Shown: positions 49,763 through 61,704, counted from the first letter of the stretch. The stretch is DNA of 64,000 nucleotides from Apostichopus japonicus (GCF_037975245.1 NC_092561.1:11965001-12029000); one strand, 5' to 3'. The notes: generated by a model not told the origin, from the sequence alone. Program-made: numbers and translations.

Positions 49763-50203
49763 CAATTGAATACAGTCGTTTGTTATTTCATTAAACATAT
49801 AGTGGGCCATCAGTCTTTATTATAAGATGTTACAATACCTTGTAATTGTAGAACAGAATGATATCAAGAAGACTTTCTGTCCAAGTAGTAAGCTTTGTCT
49901 AATTGTTGACAGCAGAATCCTGTTGTGAAGTTACTAAAAATGAAATGTATGTTTCCATTTCTGGTTTTTTATGTTTGGTGGAGTAAAGATAATGTAATTT
50001 TATGATTACCTGATGCAATAACAAGCAAAGTCTTGTATGAAAAAATATAACAGATTCAGCACATGACTCAAGTATGATCCTTCAATGAGAATGCACAGAT
50101 CTTAACTAAGATTTCACCTAGTGTGCAATAATAATCTAGGCTTGTGATGAGAATGCGATTTGCTTATGGATCATCTTCTGTGTTTATTTTCAGATATCCC
50201 ACC
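49763..50203. other. Non-coding interval
   Basis: AT-rich, no supported frame or repeat. Confidence 0.5.
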
Positions 50204-51003
50204 ACTGAGCAGCAGTTATTGTGACATTTCCTTGCCTGACTACAAGAACCCTGTTTTGTGAATCTTTTGTAAGTGCTTAACTTTGATATATAAAATTTAG
50301 ATAAAGAAGATTCAAACTACTTGCTTCTAATCGTTCTTTATTAAAAAAGAACAAAAGGGTTTTGTTCATACAGGAAATTGAGGTTTTGTAGTCTGGGCAG
50401 CCAAATCCCAATGCTCTCACAGACATCCTGGGGAATTGAACACTTTTGCAGGAACATGGATATTTGCATGGCATACCCCCCCTTTGAAGTCTATTGTGAA
50501 GTCATCAGAACCTCAGTGCATTTTTGCATTCTGGTTTACGTTACATTCCATGCATGAAATATTTACCTCTTTCATTTTTGACAACATTTATTTTGCCAAA
50601 TTGATGAAATGAAATTCTTACATGTACCTGAAGCACTCCCTACTGTCTTCACATTACTCAGGACGCAGTGAAAAATGCTTTGAGAGACAAGTTTAGAAAT
50701 GAAAGGTGACACATGAACTCTGATGAAGTATCCAGGAATAGAAAAACATCACAGTCATCTAAGGAAGAACATGGAAGAAAACGTAAATATGTTACCATTA
50801 TACTTGAGGGAGAAACAAAGGAGACCATTGATATGCATGTGAAGGACATGAAGCAAGAATCTACCAAGAATAGCAGCAAGATGAGAAGAAAATAAAATCT
50901 CTGATGGCAAAAACATTCGGACACCGAAGATCTTTTATTCTCGAAAGGAAAACCTGTAGTAGACATCAAAGACACTTACCGGTTGTTATCTGCCTCAGAT
51001 ATG
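50204..51003 (+). pseudogene. Exon-like fragments, possibly of the SAMD3-like family
   Basis: Several short stretches look like exons of one gene. An acceptor near 50,203 precedes IPPLSSSYCDISLPDYK. An acceptor TTACTCAG at 50,661 opens DAVKNALRDKFRNE, with GTGACA after 50,705. Then a lysine-rich frame, and after a one-base frame change AKTFGHRRSFI joined to KGKPVVDIKDTYRLLSASDM, followed by GTTAGT at 51,004. The short basic 'AL..KF.N.RR' and 'TF..RR..I' patterns resemble the linker region of the family whose decayed copy lies at 33,977-36,125, and could continue from the PB1-like fragment at 36,235-36,463 if the retrotransposon had inserted in an intron. At least one stop and one frameshift are present. 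This is a weak call. Confidence 0.35.
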
Positions 51004-51708
51004 GTTAGTATGTAAATTTGCCTTTAGCTTACCCCTTGTTATACTTTTAAACGGCAAGTTCTAGGCTTCCCAGTGTTAAAAATTTCCCTTAGGAAGAGCT
51101 GCATAGATAGTCCTGGGAAGTCCCCACCAAAATATAAAAACCCGTAGAGGCTGTTCTAGAATTGGTTGCATACATCTGCAGGGTTTCCTAATAGTATCCA
51201 TGTAGAATTATTATGGTTGAGGATACCAAGTTGCACAAATATCATATGTGGTCTATATAGACCCAAGATGAAACCCTTGTTTACAACATAAACACCCAAT
51301 TGAATACCAATTACATCCACTTGAAATTTCAAATTGGATGATACATTATTTATAAGTCAGAGGAAAGTAATTGGTTTCATACTTAACAAAGCTAATAGAA
51401 AACCGAACCTGGAATGTCGCAAACAATATGTAATTCTTATCCACCAATACAATCCTATGAAGGTCTATAAATGTACCAAGAAAAAATAGCATCCAGAATC
51501 AGTAGGAAGGAACAGTAACTGCTAGGTTGCTTTCTTTGTAATTGACACTTTCTGTCAGTAAATGTTTAAGGCAAACTAATTGGGGGACGTTTATGCTGCA
51601 AAATATTCTAAACAGATATCCTATTAAATTCTAAACAGAATATTCTAAACATACATATACACATACATACATACATATTGTTCATTTTCTACTATCTTCT
51701 TTAAACAG
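51004..51708. other. Non-coding interval, intron-like
   Basis: AT-rich, ends in a pyrimidine-rich stretch and CAG at 51,708 (TCTTCTTTAAACAG). CATA-rich simple sequence at about 51,652-51,680. Confidence 0.45.
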
Positions 51709-51898
51709 ATTATCCAAGACTTTTCAACCCAGTGTGATTGGCAAGACATATCTGAAGTATTTTTCAGAAACCAAGATGACATAGCCAACAATATTATTAA
51801 CTTTAAAATGATCAACCATTCAAAGGGTACCTTATATTTTCTCCTGGATTATTGGACACCAAATGCAGAGGATGTTATCTCCAGAAGAAAATGCAAGT
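51709..51898 (+). pseudogene. Putative exon upstream of the MULE-type gene
   Basis: Open frame beginning IIQDFSTQCDWQDISEVFF and ending AEDVISRRKC, bounded by an acceptor (TTAAACAG) and a consensus donor GTAAGT. Joined to the exon-like block at about 53,951 the frame would stay open (KSTDEHTYSICDSI). The sequence does not match a family I recognise. It may be the N-terminal part of the MULE-type gene further right, by position and strand only. Confidence 0.35.
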
Positions 51899-53418
51899 AA
51901 GTCTTTACCTGTTATTGTAGTGTGCACTGTACACAAACCTTACATAGTTTCTGAAGGCTACAGTTTTGTATTTTAAGTGCTTTCTCATAAACAGTTTCAT
52001 AAACATTCCAGAAACTATAAATGTGAGCTATATCTAGAGAGCAAAATGAAACCTGTCTTGTTAATTTTATATGATTTTGGGTGGTAGAAATGACTGAAAC
52101 TATACCACCCTTTAAAAGAATACCACACTCTGTGCTGCTAGGTTATATGTTAAAGTTTTACACATTCTATAAAAAATGGTTTCGAAAGTCCCAGAGGTAC
52201 ACATGAGCTGAAAAACATGTTTTCTTTATATAAAGAAGCCTGAAAAGAAGGTGATTAGTCGAAAACTCTCTAATTTACACTGTTAAGTGGTCAGGCTTGA
52301 CTTCTGCACTCACAGTTTTGTGCAGAGTAGTAAATATGGAAGGATGTGTGGTTGTTTTGTGGCCTAATATTAACATAAAATGAAGAGCAAAAGTTCTTGA
52401 AATTGTCCATGGTAGTCTGAATATATGTGATCTTTTACTGCCAGACATGGAATTTTGCCCGAATATGTTTTTTCTGTCAATTATGTGACTACTTCTAGCC
52501 CTCATCACAAAATGACTGTGTTTGATATGCTGAGCATAGGCTATTTACACACTGTCATTGTGCTCTATATTTATCGCTTTCTCTCTTATCCTTCATTAGA
52601 TATTCTTGTTGACCAATGTATTTTTAATATGCTCTTAAGGCCCTTATGAAGAAAGACATCAAGTTTACTCTCATCACTTACTGATGGGGTAATTACTGAT
52701 GGGGCAAGTCCAACCCCCCCCCCCCATTTTGGCCACCCTACCAATATTTATAAAGTATATTTGTGTCCTGACCTTTTGTGCTAAAAGTTTGACATTGATC
52801 AACCCCCTCCCCCACCCTCCTAAATTTTGGTCCCTCCCATTTTTGGTTCTGCCACTGCTAGAGAAAGTGTATTTTTAATGCTTATATTCTGAAAAACAAA
52901 ATATTTCCATGTACAGTAGTTATGAGTTGTAAAATTTCATGCAAAATTTGCTTACCTAACGTTGTGATTTTCTGGATTTTACATTTAATGTAATCATCCT
53001 ATTAATATCATACCATGAGACTTATTTTAGCCTTAACATGCTAAAGGAAATCAGAACATACCAAGAATCATTTTTGTGAGAAAGTGACATGATAAACCAG
53101 TAACCAAGCAAAGACTGATGAGTAGGCTACACAAGATCAAACAGCCCATGAAACTTAGTATGCACCATTGGAACAATGTACAACTTGAAAATAGTATTGG
53201 TGTATTTTGTTAGTATATTGAATTCTTGTTACTGTACAATAATTTTATGCTATATTAACAGAGAGTTTAACGTTTGTCAACATAAAATTGACCCAAAATT
53301 AGTAACTGCAGACAAGCGACGTTGCTCAAAGAACACCAATTGCCCTGCACAGATGACTTATAGTGAAGAGGGTATGACTAACTACAGCCTATGATCCTGG
53401 GTTGGATATGACGTTAAA
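51899..53418. other. Non-coding interval, intron-like
   Basis: AT-rich. A C12 tract at 52,714-52,725 lies in a short element-like patch (about 52,683-52,860) that ends TTCTGCCACTGC, which resembles the reversed end of the local GCAGTGGC-type repeats. No frame is supported. Confidence 0.45.
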
Positions 53419-53710
53419 CGGGACGAGTAGTGCCCTTGGGGCTAGAAGTGCCTCAGGGCATGTGGCATTGTGGTGCCCCTGTAGTGAGAACTGGTAGTGC
53501 CCTGGGGGAGTAGTAAGCCATGGTGGGTAGTGCCCTCACAGTTGGTAGTGCCCCTGTGGAGAGTAGTTCCCTGGGGCGAGTAGTTCTCCCAGGGGGAGTA
53601 GTGCCCACATGGCGAGTAGTGCCCCCATGGCGAGTAGTGCCCCTGGGGCGAGTAGTGCCCAGGGTGAGTACTGAGTAGTGCCCCATGGTTCAGTAGTGCC
53701 CAGGGGGAGA
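53419..53710. repeat. GC-rich minisatellite (about 18-20-bp unit)
   Basis: Some fifteen degenerate copies of GAGTAGTGCCCCTGGGGC. A second short block of the same unit lies at about 53,836-53,890. Frames through it on the minus strand are repetitive and are not genes. Confidence 0.85.
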
Positions 53711-54015
53711 ACTTTATATAGTGCTTTAATGGACAATTTTATGAATATTGATTTGAATTTTATTTTACAGGAGTACAGATGAACACACTTATTCTATTTG
53801 CGATAGCATTCTAGGAGGAAAAAAGTTACCCCAGTAGTTCCCCCGGGGTGAGTAGTGCCCCTGGGGCGAGTAGTGCCCCCATGGCGAGTACTTTATATAG
53901 TGCTTTAACGGACAATTTTATGAATATTTATTTGATTTGTTATTTTACAGGAGTACTGATGAATACACTAATTCTATTTGCGATAGTGTTCTAGGAGGAA
54001 AAAAGTTACTGACTG
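53710..54015 (+). repeat. 178-bp duplication of an exon-like block
   Basis: 53,710-53,830 and 53,888-54,010 match at 178 bp: both read ACTTTATATAGTGCTTTAA, GACAATTTTATGAATATT, a TTATTTTACAG acceptor and a frame with TDEHTYSICDSILGGKKL or its equivalent. The first copy ends in a stop soon after (KKLPQ then TAG); the second stays open longer (KKLTAYLTITQRKS). A minisatellite block lies between them and probably mediated the duplication. Confidence 0.75.
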
Positions 54016-54507
54016 CCTACCTAACTATAACCCAACGAAAATCCAAAATATTAACTCTGATTCCTACTTTAACTTTATAAGAAAAACTTCAGTTGAGCTC
54101 ATACTTGTATTTAGCATAACTTGAATCGAGAGGCAAACTTTGATTGGGCTTATCCTTTTAATATGCGGAATTTTGATACCTATTGTTTTTGGTTATATTG
54201 AATGGATGTATGTCCTCAACCTTGTGGTACCTACTTTCCAGTGTATATATTCCAGAACAAGTTGGTATTATATTAATGACTACATCAGATACAATCTTGT
54301 ACCGACAACTAATCACTGTGCCAATTGGAATAATTTCTTTTACTGATTTATAAGTGTCATCAGAGGAGACCCTCTTGGATCACTTGTGGAGCAGATGTAA
54401 TGACAATTGAATTGACAATTGTGTCTGTCTGTCCGTCAGATTGTTGTTGATGTTACTGATTGAGATTTTACTCTATCAAACTTAAATTTTATTTCTATAT
54501 TTTATAG
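54016..54507. other. Non-coding interval, intron-like
   Basis: AT-rich, ending in a pyrimidine/AT stretch and TATAG at 54,507, a plausible acceptor for the next coding block. Confidence 0.4.
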
Positions 54508-56106
54508 ACTATACTATAAATGCTTCAAGAAAGCCTCAGCAGGCTGGTGTCCTCCAACACCTAGAAAATCTGATTCTTCAACTCAACCAGGCAGATGGTG
54601 ACTGTGTCAAAATGGACTACACTTCAGATAACCAGCTAATAGTAGGTATTTGCACACTGTTGATGAAATGTGTTCTCAGCACAGTTAAACTGTCTGGCGA
54701 ATTGATGATTGTGGATTCTACAGGTAATGTGGATCAACAGAATTGTCTTATATATCTCCTGATGACTCATTCATGCAGGCCTTCCTGTGGGATATCTTAA
54801 TGTCACCAATGAAAGCAGTAACACAATTAAGGGCGCCTGTCCTAATACCTTCAATTCATTCCAGAGGATGGTTTCTATGGGCAAGGAAGTACTGGACCCA
54901 AGATTATAATGACTGATGATAGTGTTGCTGAACGCACAGCGCCTCAAGCAGTGTTCCCAAGTTCGACGTTGCGTCTTTGCATGTTCCAGGTTTTGCAGGC
55001 TACCTGGAGGTGCTATATGATGCAAAACATGGTATTAGTAACCCGTGTTAAAGATCTGCTATATGCTAATGATGCCGAACAACTTGATGATGTGTACACG
55101 TCCATACTAACAAATAACACAGTAATAAAGTATACAAGCTTCCAAGATTATGTTAAGCAATTGCATAGCCGCAAAGAACAATGGGCCCTATGCTATAGAA
55201 AAGACATTCCAGTGAGAGGAATAACATAAACAATCATTTGTGAAGCCGCAATGCGTGTTTTGAAGGATCGTATCCTGCAACGCAGCGAAGCATTTAATGT
55301 TGTCCAGCTTCTTGATTTGTGTCAACGAGAATGATGGACTTCTATGAGCTACGCATGTTGGACATTGCCAACAATTGCATGTATCATAGCAAGAAGAATA
55401 AATTCTTGCCACCTGCAAGTTCCATCGACCAAGAGCAGATTGTTTCCATATCTGAAACACAGTATAGTGTACCCAGTTCCAGTGAAGATGGCATTGTGTA
55501 TACTGTAAATACTGCATCTGATATGATGGAAAGTACTAGTGAGCATTCAGCTGTGTTGTCAGATGAATATGGAACATTACTGCTGTATAAGGCAGCTTGG
55601 ACCAGCAAAGAGTATTTCAAAATGCATATCTTGCAAGGACTGCACATTATACTGCTGACTCTCAAGAGCAACCCCTACAAACCAGAGTTAAAAATGACTT
55701 AAGGAACTATTTGACTTGCTATTGGAGAAGTTAAATGATTACCCAAGAATGCTATGCTCCTGCTATTGAAGCATTCATTAAATCTGGTAGGGAGCTTCAT
55801 ACCAATGCCGCGTTACTTTCTGCATTGAACTGCTTTGGGAAGTTTTCAGGCTTAAAATCAAAATGCAGGAAATGCAGTCTAGTCAGCTTGAAAACCATTG
55901 GTGTGCAGCCAGCTGCATTATCAAGAAGAAAGATGCCTATTCAGGGCAGATCTTCTCATGGTGGAGGCTGTCCCTGTAAATCATCGCATGTACAGAAACA
56001 TTGTTATGCAAACATAAGAAAACTGAAATTCTCTCCACTACTCTCCCTAAGGGTAGACATGCACCACATTCATTTGCCACCTGTGTTACTGAAAACCGTA
56101 GCCTAG
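54508..56106 (+). pseudogene. Decayed MULE-type transposase gene
   Basis: Translation from the acceptor gives ASRKPQQAGVLQHLENLI, ICTLLMKCVLST, then IVDSTGN (first acidic motif). A one-base frame change near 54,774 leads to AGLPVGYLNV, and another near 54,865 to EDGFYGQGSTGP, KIIMTDDSVAER (second acidic motif) and STLRLCMFQVLQATWR. In this family the last motif is usually CxxH before VLQ; here the H position is Q. An in-frame stop follows at about 55,227, then EAAMRVLKDRILQR (third acidic residue), a frame change near 55,318, an open piece to 55,702 and a C-terminal piece (55,735-56,106) with IGVQPAALSRRK. The order matches MULE-transposase-domain proteins common in marine invertebrates, from memory. 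Stops, frame changes and the lost H make it inactive. Confidence 0.72.
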
Positions 56107-58099
56107 GAAAGCGACATAGTGCAGTAAGCCATGTGTAGACTTGAATTTGAGTCATTAGATGGACTGACTCGACTCAGTTATTGCTTTTAAATATTTTTAT
56201 TGACAAAATGCATGGATTGTTGGGGGGGGGGGGGGCTGTTTCATAATTTTATCAGCTTTTAATTTATACTACTTAAGCCAAACTGTCATTTGTTAATGCA
56301 TAAAACTAGTACAACTTATTTAAATGTTAAAAGTACAAATTTATGCTTTAATATTGCTATTCGTGATACCGAATCCCCCTCCCCCCTTAAATTTAAAAAT
56401 TCCCCCAAAATATTTGGAAGGGGGAGTCCACCCAATACATTATAATCATAGTGCCAACACTGGCTCTGAATACTTAGTACCATTATCAGAGTCCAAGTAT
56501 TTCAAGATCTGAATATGAGCTCTATTGTACGTGTACGATACAGTTGGGACCGAGTGCAAGTTCTTTTTTATCAGAGTACTTTCAAGTACTTGTGGAGTAT
56601 TTTCCAATAGTGTTGAATAATTAAACTCCAGCATTGCGAGTTGCGACTCTGCATTCCCTGGATAATTGATAATATCTACACAGGCTTATACCAGAACACA
56701 AAAGCAGCTCTAGAGACATTCCCTATGTGATAACATAATATGCACACTGTCATATATGTGTAGCAGGGGTAGTATAATTTGCAGACAAACCAAAATATGC
56801 AATGAATGGAAAGAAAGTAAGTGAAATAAGTACAAATCCAGGATATTTGGAAAAGTACTAGCATATTCTGAGTACTTTTGATACTAAGCACCATTGCACA
56901 AGTATGGGTACTTTGTCATCCGATATGGAGTACTTTAACATCCGAGTACAAATACTAACAAACTTGCAAATCAGTACTCTAGTAGTACTAGAGTACCATC
57001 CATTTTACAAGCATTACAACACTGGTGATGTGCCCACTTGCTTCTTGCAAAGTTATTCAGAAAGTTTGGTAGTCAACAAGTACACTGTAAATTGAAAGTG
57101 TTTAGATTTGAACACCAAAGTAAACACCAGGCTGTGACAGCCTTTGAACACATTGATCATTTGCATTTATGTTAAACATTAGGCCTTTGCTTTGCAGTGC
57201 ATTTTTGTATATATTTGTGTATTATTATTTCTTGTATTGTATTTTTGGTTCTCTAAGTGTTGCGATGTGGATGGAGCAGCAATAAATGTGCGTTATGTAT
57301 GTGTGTGTCTACTGTGTCATATGTGTCTGTATGTATTTACAACTTAAACATGGTGTTTAAATGCAAAAACATATTCAAAGGTGTTTAAAAAATAAACACA
57401 TGTAAGCATTTATAGCAGTTCTGCTTTTGAACACCAAATGTTGTTTATATTGTAACACAAATTTAATATAATTAATATAAAGTGTAAATTTGTTTCAACT
57501 GTAGTATGTGTAAATTATATATTTTTACACTGCATTTTACATTAATCTTGATAGAAATATTGGTGCATAGGTAGGTTCTTAATTGATGAAATGCATTTTT
57601 GGATATGATATATGCTATAACGTAATTTGCATATCATATTCAATAATTTATTGTTTTAGGCTTATGGGCTATGTGTTAACACATGACATGCCATACGTAT
57701 GCTTCAAGGGTCACATATTTAAGCACTGCGTTTATTTAGGTGGGACGATGAGTCACTGTCAAAATAACCAATGAGGTTATATCAGTTAGGGTTGAAAACA
57801 CTATGCGTTCATTGTTAAACATGTGACGTGTCACAATGAACACATCACATGTCTCAATTCTTCACAGTGAAGTACTGTATATCATCATGTTTTAATTGTT
57901 ATATATAAGTATTTTGATGATACATAAATTATAATTTGTCAATATATATCTGTTGTTTTGAAAATAAACATATGTAACTGGAACATTAAGTTATGTACTT
58001 TATAAATCATGCTTTTTGTGGTTTTTACCAAACCAATAATATGAATACACGGACCCTATAATATATATTATATACTAGGCGATTACTTGCATTTTGCGG
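56107..58099. other. Non-coding interval
   Basis: AT-rich with poly-G at 56,222-56,235 (14 G) and a CCCCCTCCCCCC patch near 56,373. Between about 56,440 and 57,010 AGTACT-type words are frequent (for example AGTACTCTAGTAGTACTAG), which may mark an old element; its ends were not found. Small frames of 60-70 codons are unsupported. Confidence 0.5.
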
Positions 58100-58219
58100 A
58101 CACCCAGTTTTAGCGCTGGTTACCCAGTATTGGTGACAGTTACCCAGTTTTGGCATCAGTTACCTGGTTTTGTTGTTGGTTACTCAGTTTTGGCTTCGGT
58201 TACCCGGTTTGGCATTGGG
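58100..58219. repeat. 20-bp minisatellite (about 6 copies)
   Basis: Six degenerate copies of TTACCCAGTTTTGGCATCAG, each 20 bp long. A short frame (58,094-58,276) reads through it only because of the repeat. Confidence 0.85.
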
Positions 58220-58968
58220 GATCATGGGGTATGCCCCCCATTTTTATGGGTGACGATTAAATGCCCCCCCCCCTAATATTGAGGGCAAATTGCTGACCTT
58301 GGCGTTGGCTACCTGATATTAGTGGCAGTTAGCACTAAAGTGGGAGGGGACCCCTTTGGAGCCCTTCTGTGGGCCAGATCAGAAAAACAAGTTGATCCTT
58401 CGCATGACAAATCTCTGGCTATGTGCCTGTATATAGGCTTAGGCGGTGTGGGTGGGGGGGGCTGAGCCCCTGCAATAATTTGACTAGGGCCCATTGAATA
58501 TCCCTATTTACACACTCATTTGTAAGGATATCAATCTTAGCCCCCCCCCCCCCTCCTCCCCATATGATCAATGTTGGCAAACTTCCAAAGCTACTGATAT
58601 GGTTCATTCACATTGAATATATAACTGAAATAGGTCAACTTTCTATGCATCTCTCGTGTGCTGTATCTACGGCGGCTCAATTGGGCCATGATATTTTTTG
58701 TTGTTTTTTCGTTTTCCCAAATTTTTTTTTTTTCGTTTTAAATTCGTTTTTCTTAGTTAGTTTTTCTTGGATTTTTTCTCTTTTTTTTCTGGTTTTTTTT
58801 AGGGGGGGGGGGGGTGTCTGGCATTTTTTTGTTCGTTTTTCTGACTTTTTTTGTTCGTTTTTCAGACTTTTTTTCTTGACCCTGTAGCATTGGCGCAGTA
58901 TGGATACTGTGCTACTGTACACGTGGAAATATCTTGTATGGTATGTGCCGGACAGCGGATGTACTGAA
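58220..58968. repeat. Low-complexity stretch with poly-C, poly-G and T-rich runs
   Basis: C10 near 58,264, C13 at 58,541-58,553, a T-rich stretch 58,690-58,875 with TTTTTCGTTTT-type words and G13 at 58,802-58,814. The T-rich part is roughly the reverse complement of the A/G-rich stretch at 59,720-59,860 on the other side of the miniature element at 58,969-59,390. Confidence 0.65.
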
Positions 58969-59390
58969 GGTAGCATACGCCCATAAAAAGCCCCATTGAC
59001 TTACACACTAAATCACAAAAGTAATGTGGTCTTTAAGTCTAGATAGAAGTTTTCACTAGCTAAACGCTACCCATCACCGGATAGCTGACAAATTGGCCTT
59101 TCATGGCACTATCAATTTTCCGTACCATGTAAATTTTTTGCTATCCGAGCCGAACAAATTTCCTACGCTGCTCTTGGGAGGCCTAAAGGGGTCTTAAATT
59201 GCCTCAAATGACCCAATTTTCTCACCACATGTACTTCCATTCATGCTCTTCAACATGCAAGCCACAAAAAAACTAGATCATGATTGATAACAGGTCACAA
59301 AAGATGTTCTCCTGCTGCTTTTTGGCACTTTTCCTGAATTAGGACAACAATCGAGCGGATGGATATAGACTCTAATAGGGGTATGCCACC
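58969..59390 (-). mobile_element. Miniature inverted-repeat element, copy 2 (422 bp)
   Basis: Reverse-orientation relative of the element at 33,130-33,538. On the plus strand it starts GGTAGCATACGCCCAT and ends AATAGGGGTATGCCACC. It shares the CATGATTGATAAC, CATTCATG and GGCCTAAAGGGGTCT blocks. Flanks are TGAA on the left and TTAA on the right, so a target duplication, if any, has mutated. Non-coding. Confidence 0.75.
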
Positions 59391-59949
59391 TTAAGCTAGG
59401 CCTAGCTAACCTAACGCGTAAGCCGACATCTACAGACGATTGACTCACCTGTTACCAGCATGGAACCAAAATGAAAGCTCATGTATGAATTTAAATTTGA
59501 AACGCAGTTTGCCTCAACCTTGCCTTATCAGAAAAACGAAAAAAAAAACAAAAGTTTGAATACCCGAGCCTGAAATTCAATGTAAGCAATTGCTCCCTAG
59601 ACAAGCTAGCAGCCATTGCAGCTATACTTTTACAGTGATCATAGACAGGCGAAGCGTTTGGCTTTGCTATATTTACAAACGCGAATGTAAACACATTGTA
59701 AGTATAGGCTAGGCAAAGTCGGAAAAAACGGGGGGGGGCAGGAAAACGGGGGTAAAAAGTCAGAAAGCGAGGGGGGAAAAAGGCAGTTAAACGAGAGGAA
59801 AAAAGTCGGAAAAACGAGGGGGAAAAGTCGGAAAAAACGATAAAAAAAGAAAATTCTCATGGCCTTATTGAGCTGCCGTATGTATCAGCTTTTTTTTTTT
59901 TTTTTTTTGAGAAGTTTATTGTCACATTTTATTCCAACTCTACCACTAC
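59391..59949. other. Non-coding interval with purine-rich minisatellite-like part
   Basis: About 59,720-59,860 repeats AGTCGGAAAAACGAGGGGG-type words about every 22-24 bases. No gene is supported. The remainder is unremarkable. Confidence 0.5.
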
Positions 59950-60640
59950 CAGGGGCGTATCCAGGATTTTCTAACCCGGGGGGCGCGAATTACTATCTAA
60001 GCGGAGCGCCACCATCGGTTGGCGCGCAGCGTACAAGAAAATTTCTGGTTTTGATACCCCCCAGATCACCGGAAATGACACTTCTCGGGCTTGAAAATGA
60101 CCAACCAGATGTACACTTTTGCCTGAGAACCAAGTATTTCCCAATAGTTTTTTTTTCCCCATCCATAACCTTTTTGAAGATTGTCACCAGTCACACATCA
60201 TATTCGACCTCATCGCATCTCCTGTGGATCATTGCTTTTTGTAGGTGATTCTACGTCGCGGCCCAAAATACCCGACAGCCCTACTTTTGAAGGTTTTAAG
60301 CCCATTTTTTGTTCAGAATTTGAAAATTCACATTTCTCACTTCAAAACGTACCCATAATGTTGCAAAAAATTTCATCTATGGACAACCAATATAGAAAAA
60401 CCTCCTTGAACCCCTAACAAACCGGTCAAAATTGCACGAGTAGAGGGAAGTATGATGAAGAAAGTTGGTCAGGAAATTTTCGAAAATTCAGACACAGTTA
60501 ATTTATTGGTGTACAAATATTGAAACCTCCTGTAACGGCTATTATATAACTTCGTTGAAGGAAATGAAAAAAATACCAGATACCAGAAACCGAACACTAC
60601 ACACATAGGTCAAGGAGGCGGGGGGGGGGGCCTAACGAAA
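59950..60640 (+). mobile_element. Interspersed repeat family A, copy 2
   Basis: Starts CAGGGGCGTATCCAGGATTT and carries the ACTATCTAAGCGGAGCGCC module. It matches copy 1 (37,115-37,838) through GATTCTACGTCG and AACCAATATAGAAAAACC. It runs to ACTACACACATAGG and a poly-G tract near 60,620 where similarity stops. Non-coding; open frames are short and not conserved between copies. Confidence 0.78.
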
Positions 60641-61704
60641 TATTTCTTTCTGAAAATTCGGGCAATATGCTGAGAATTTTTCGGGCACCTATACTGAAAG
60701 AAAAATACATTGCAATGATGTAGCTTAAAGGAAATGAATAGTTTAAAAATTATCTCCTTGGTAATTAAAATAAAGTTCTAAGCTTGGCCGACTAATTCAC
60801 CATTACTAATGTAAAAGAGAGTTTTGGCATAATTGGACCATGCTTTTTCTCCATCTACATAGGACAATTCGTTGTTTATATGAGCATCCCGCGGTATACT
60901 GCGCAACTTTCAGTGACCGTACGGTACATGATAGCATGCGATGTAATAAGCGATGCTTGCTTATATGATATTGACATTAACATGTCGAACGCGCGCGGAG
61001 CGCGCGAAAATGTTGGTAATATTTTCGGGCAAGTCGTTACAGCTCCCCAAATCAAATTGGGCTCCTTCGCCTTTGACTACACACATAGACAGTTTTGAGG
61101 CTGTTCATCCTGGAACGCCATTTTCATGCTCACTGATATGATGTGATATCTGCTGTTTGCTTTACAAATTCGAACAGGCGCGTAGAGAATAATTTGCCAA
61201 GGGAGGGGCGAAGCCTGTAGGCAAACTATCTAAGCGTAGCGCCACCACGAGTTGGCGCGAAGAGTACAAGAAAATTTTGGCCGAAAATGCCTCTCAGATC
61301 GCTGGAAATGACACTTCCCATACCTTGTAAATTGCATCTAAGCATTTTCTATTTCGAATTTACTAGCGATATCATAAAAAAAATATGCTCGGGGGGGGGG
61401 GGGGCGGCGGTCGCCCCATTCCCGAAATGCGTCATGTTCCCCGACGACTCGGTCGAGTTCAAGACCAGCCACAGTTGGTTTCATAGCACAATTATTTAAC
61501 GCGTCCATACACACACACGCGTTATGATAGACCATATATAGTATATATATATATAGATATATTAGTGAGAGAGGAAAAATGGAACGTCAAAAATGGAGTT
61601 GTCGGTGTAAGGGGTAGGGTGAGGCGCACGCCCCTTCCGAAATCCTCGATCCGTCACTGGCAGGTTCGTATCCAGGGGGGGGGGCGTTGGGGGCGCGCGC
61701 CCCC

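Noticed and set aside
53453-53736. Gly/Thr-rich minus-strand frames
   Set aside because: They are translations of the 18-20-bp minisatellite.
56440-57010. Possible element bounded by CAACACTGG words with many AGTACT motifs
   Set aside because: The two end words are in direct, not inverted, orientation and no second copy was seen, so no boundary could be supported.
58564-58887. 107-codon Phe-rich frame that looks like a membrane protein
   Set aside because: It arises from the T-rich low-complexity stretch and a poly-G tract.
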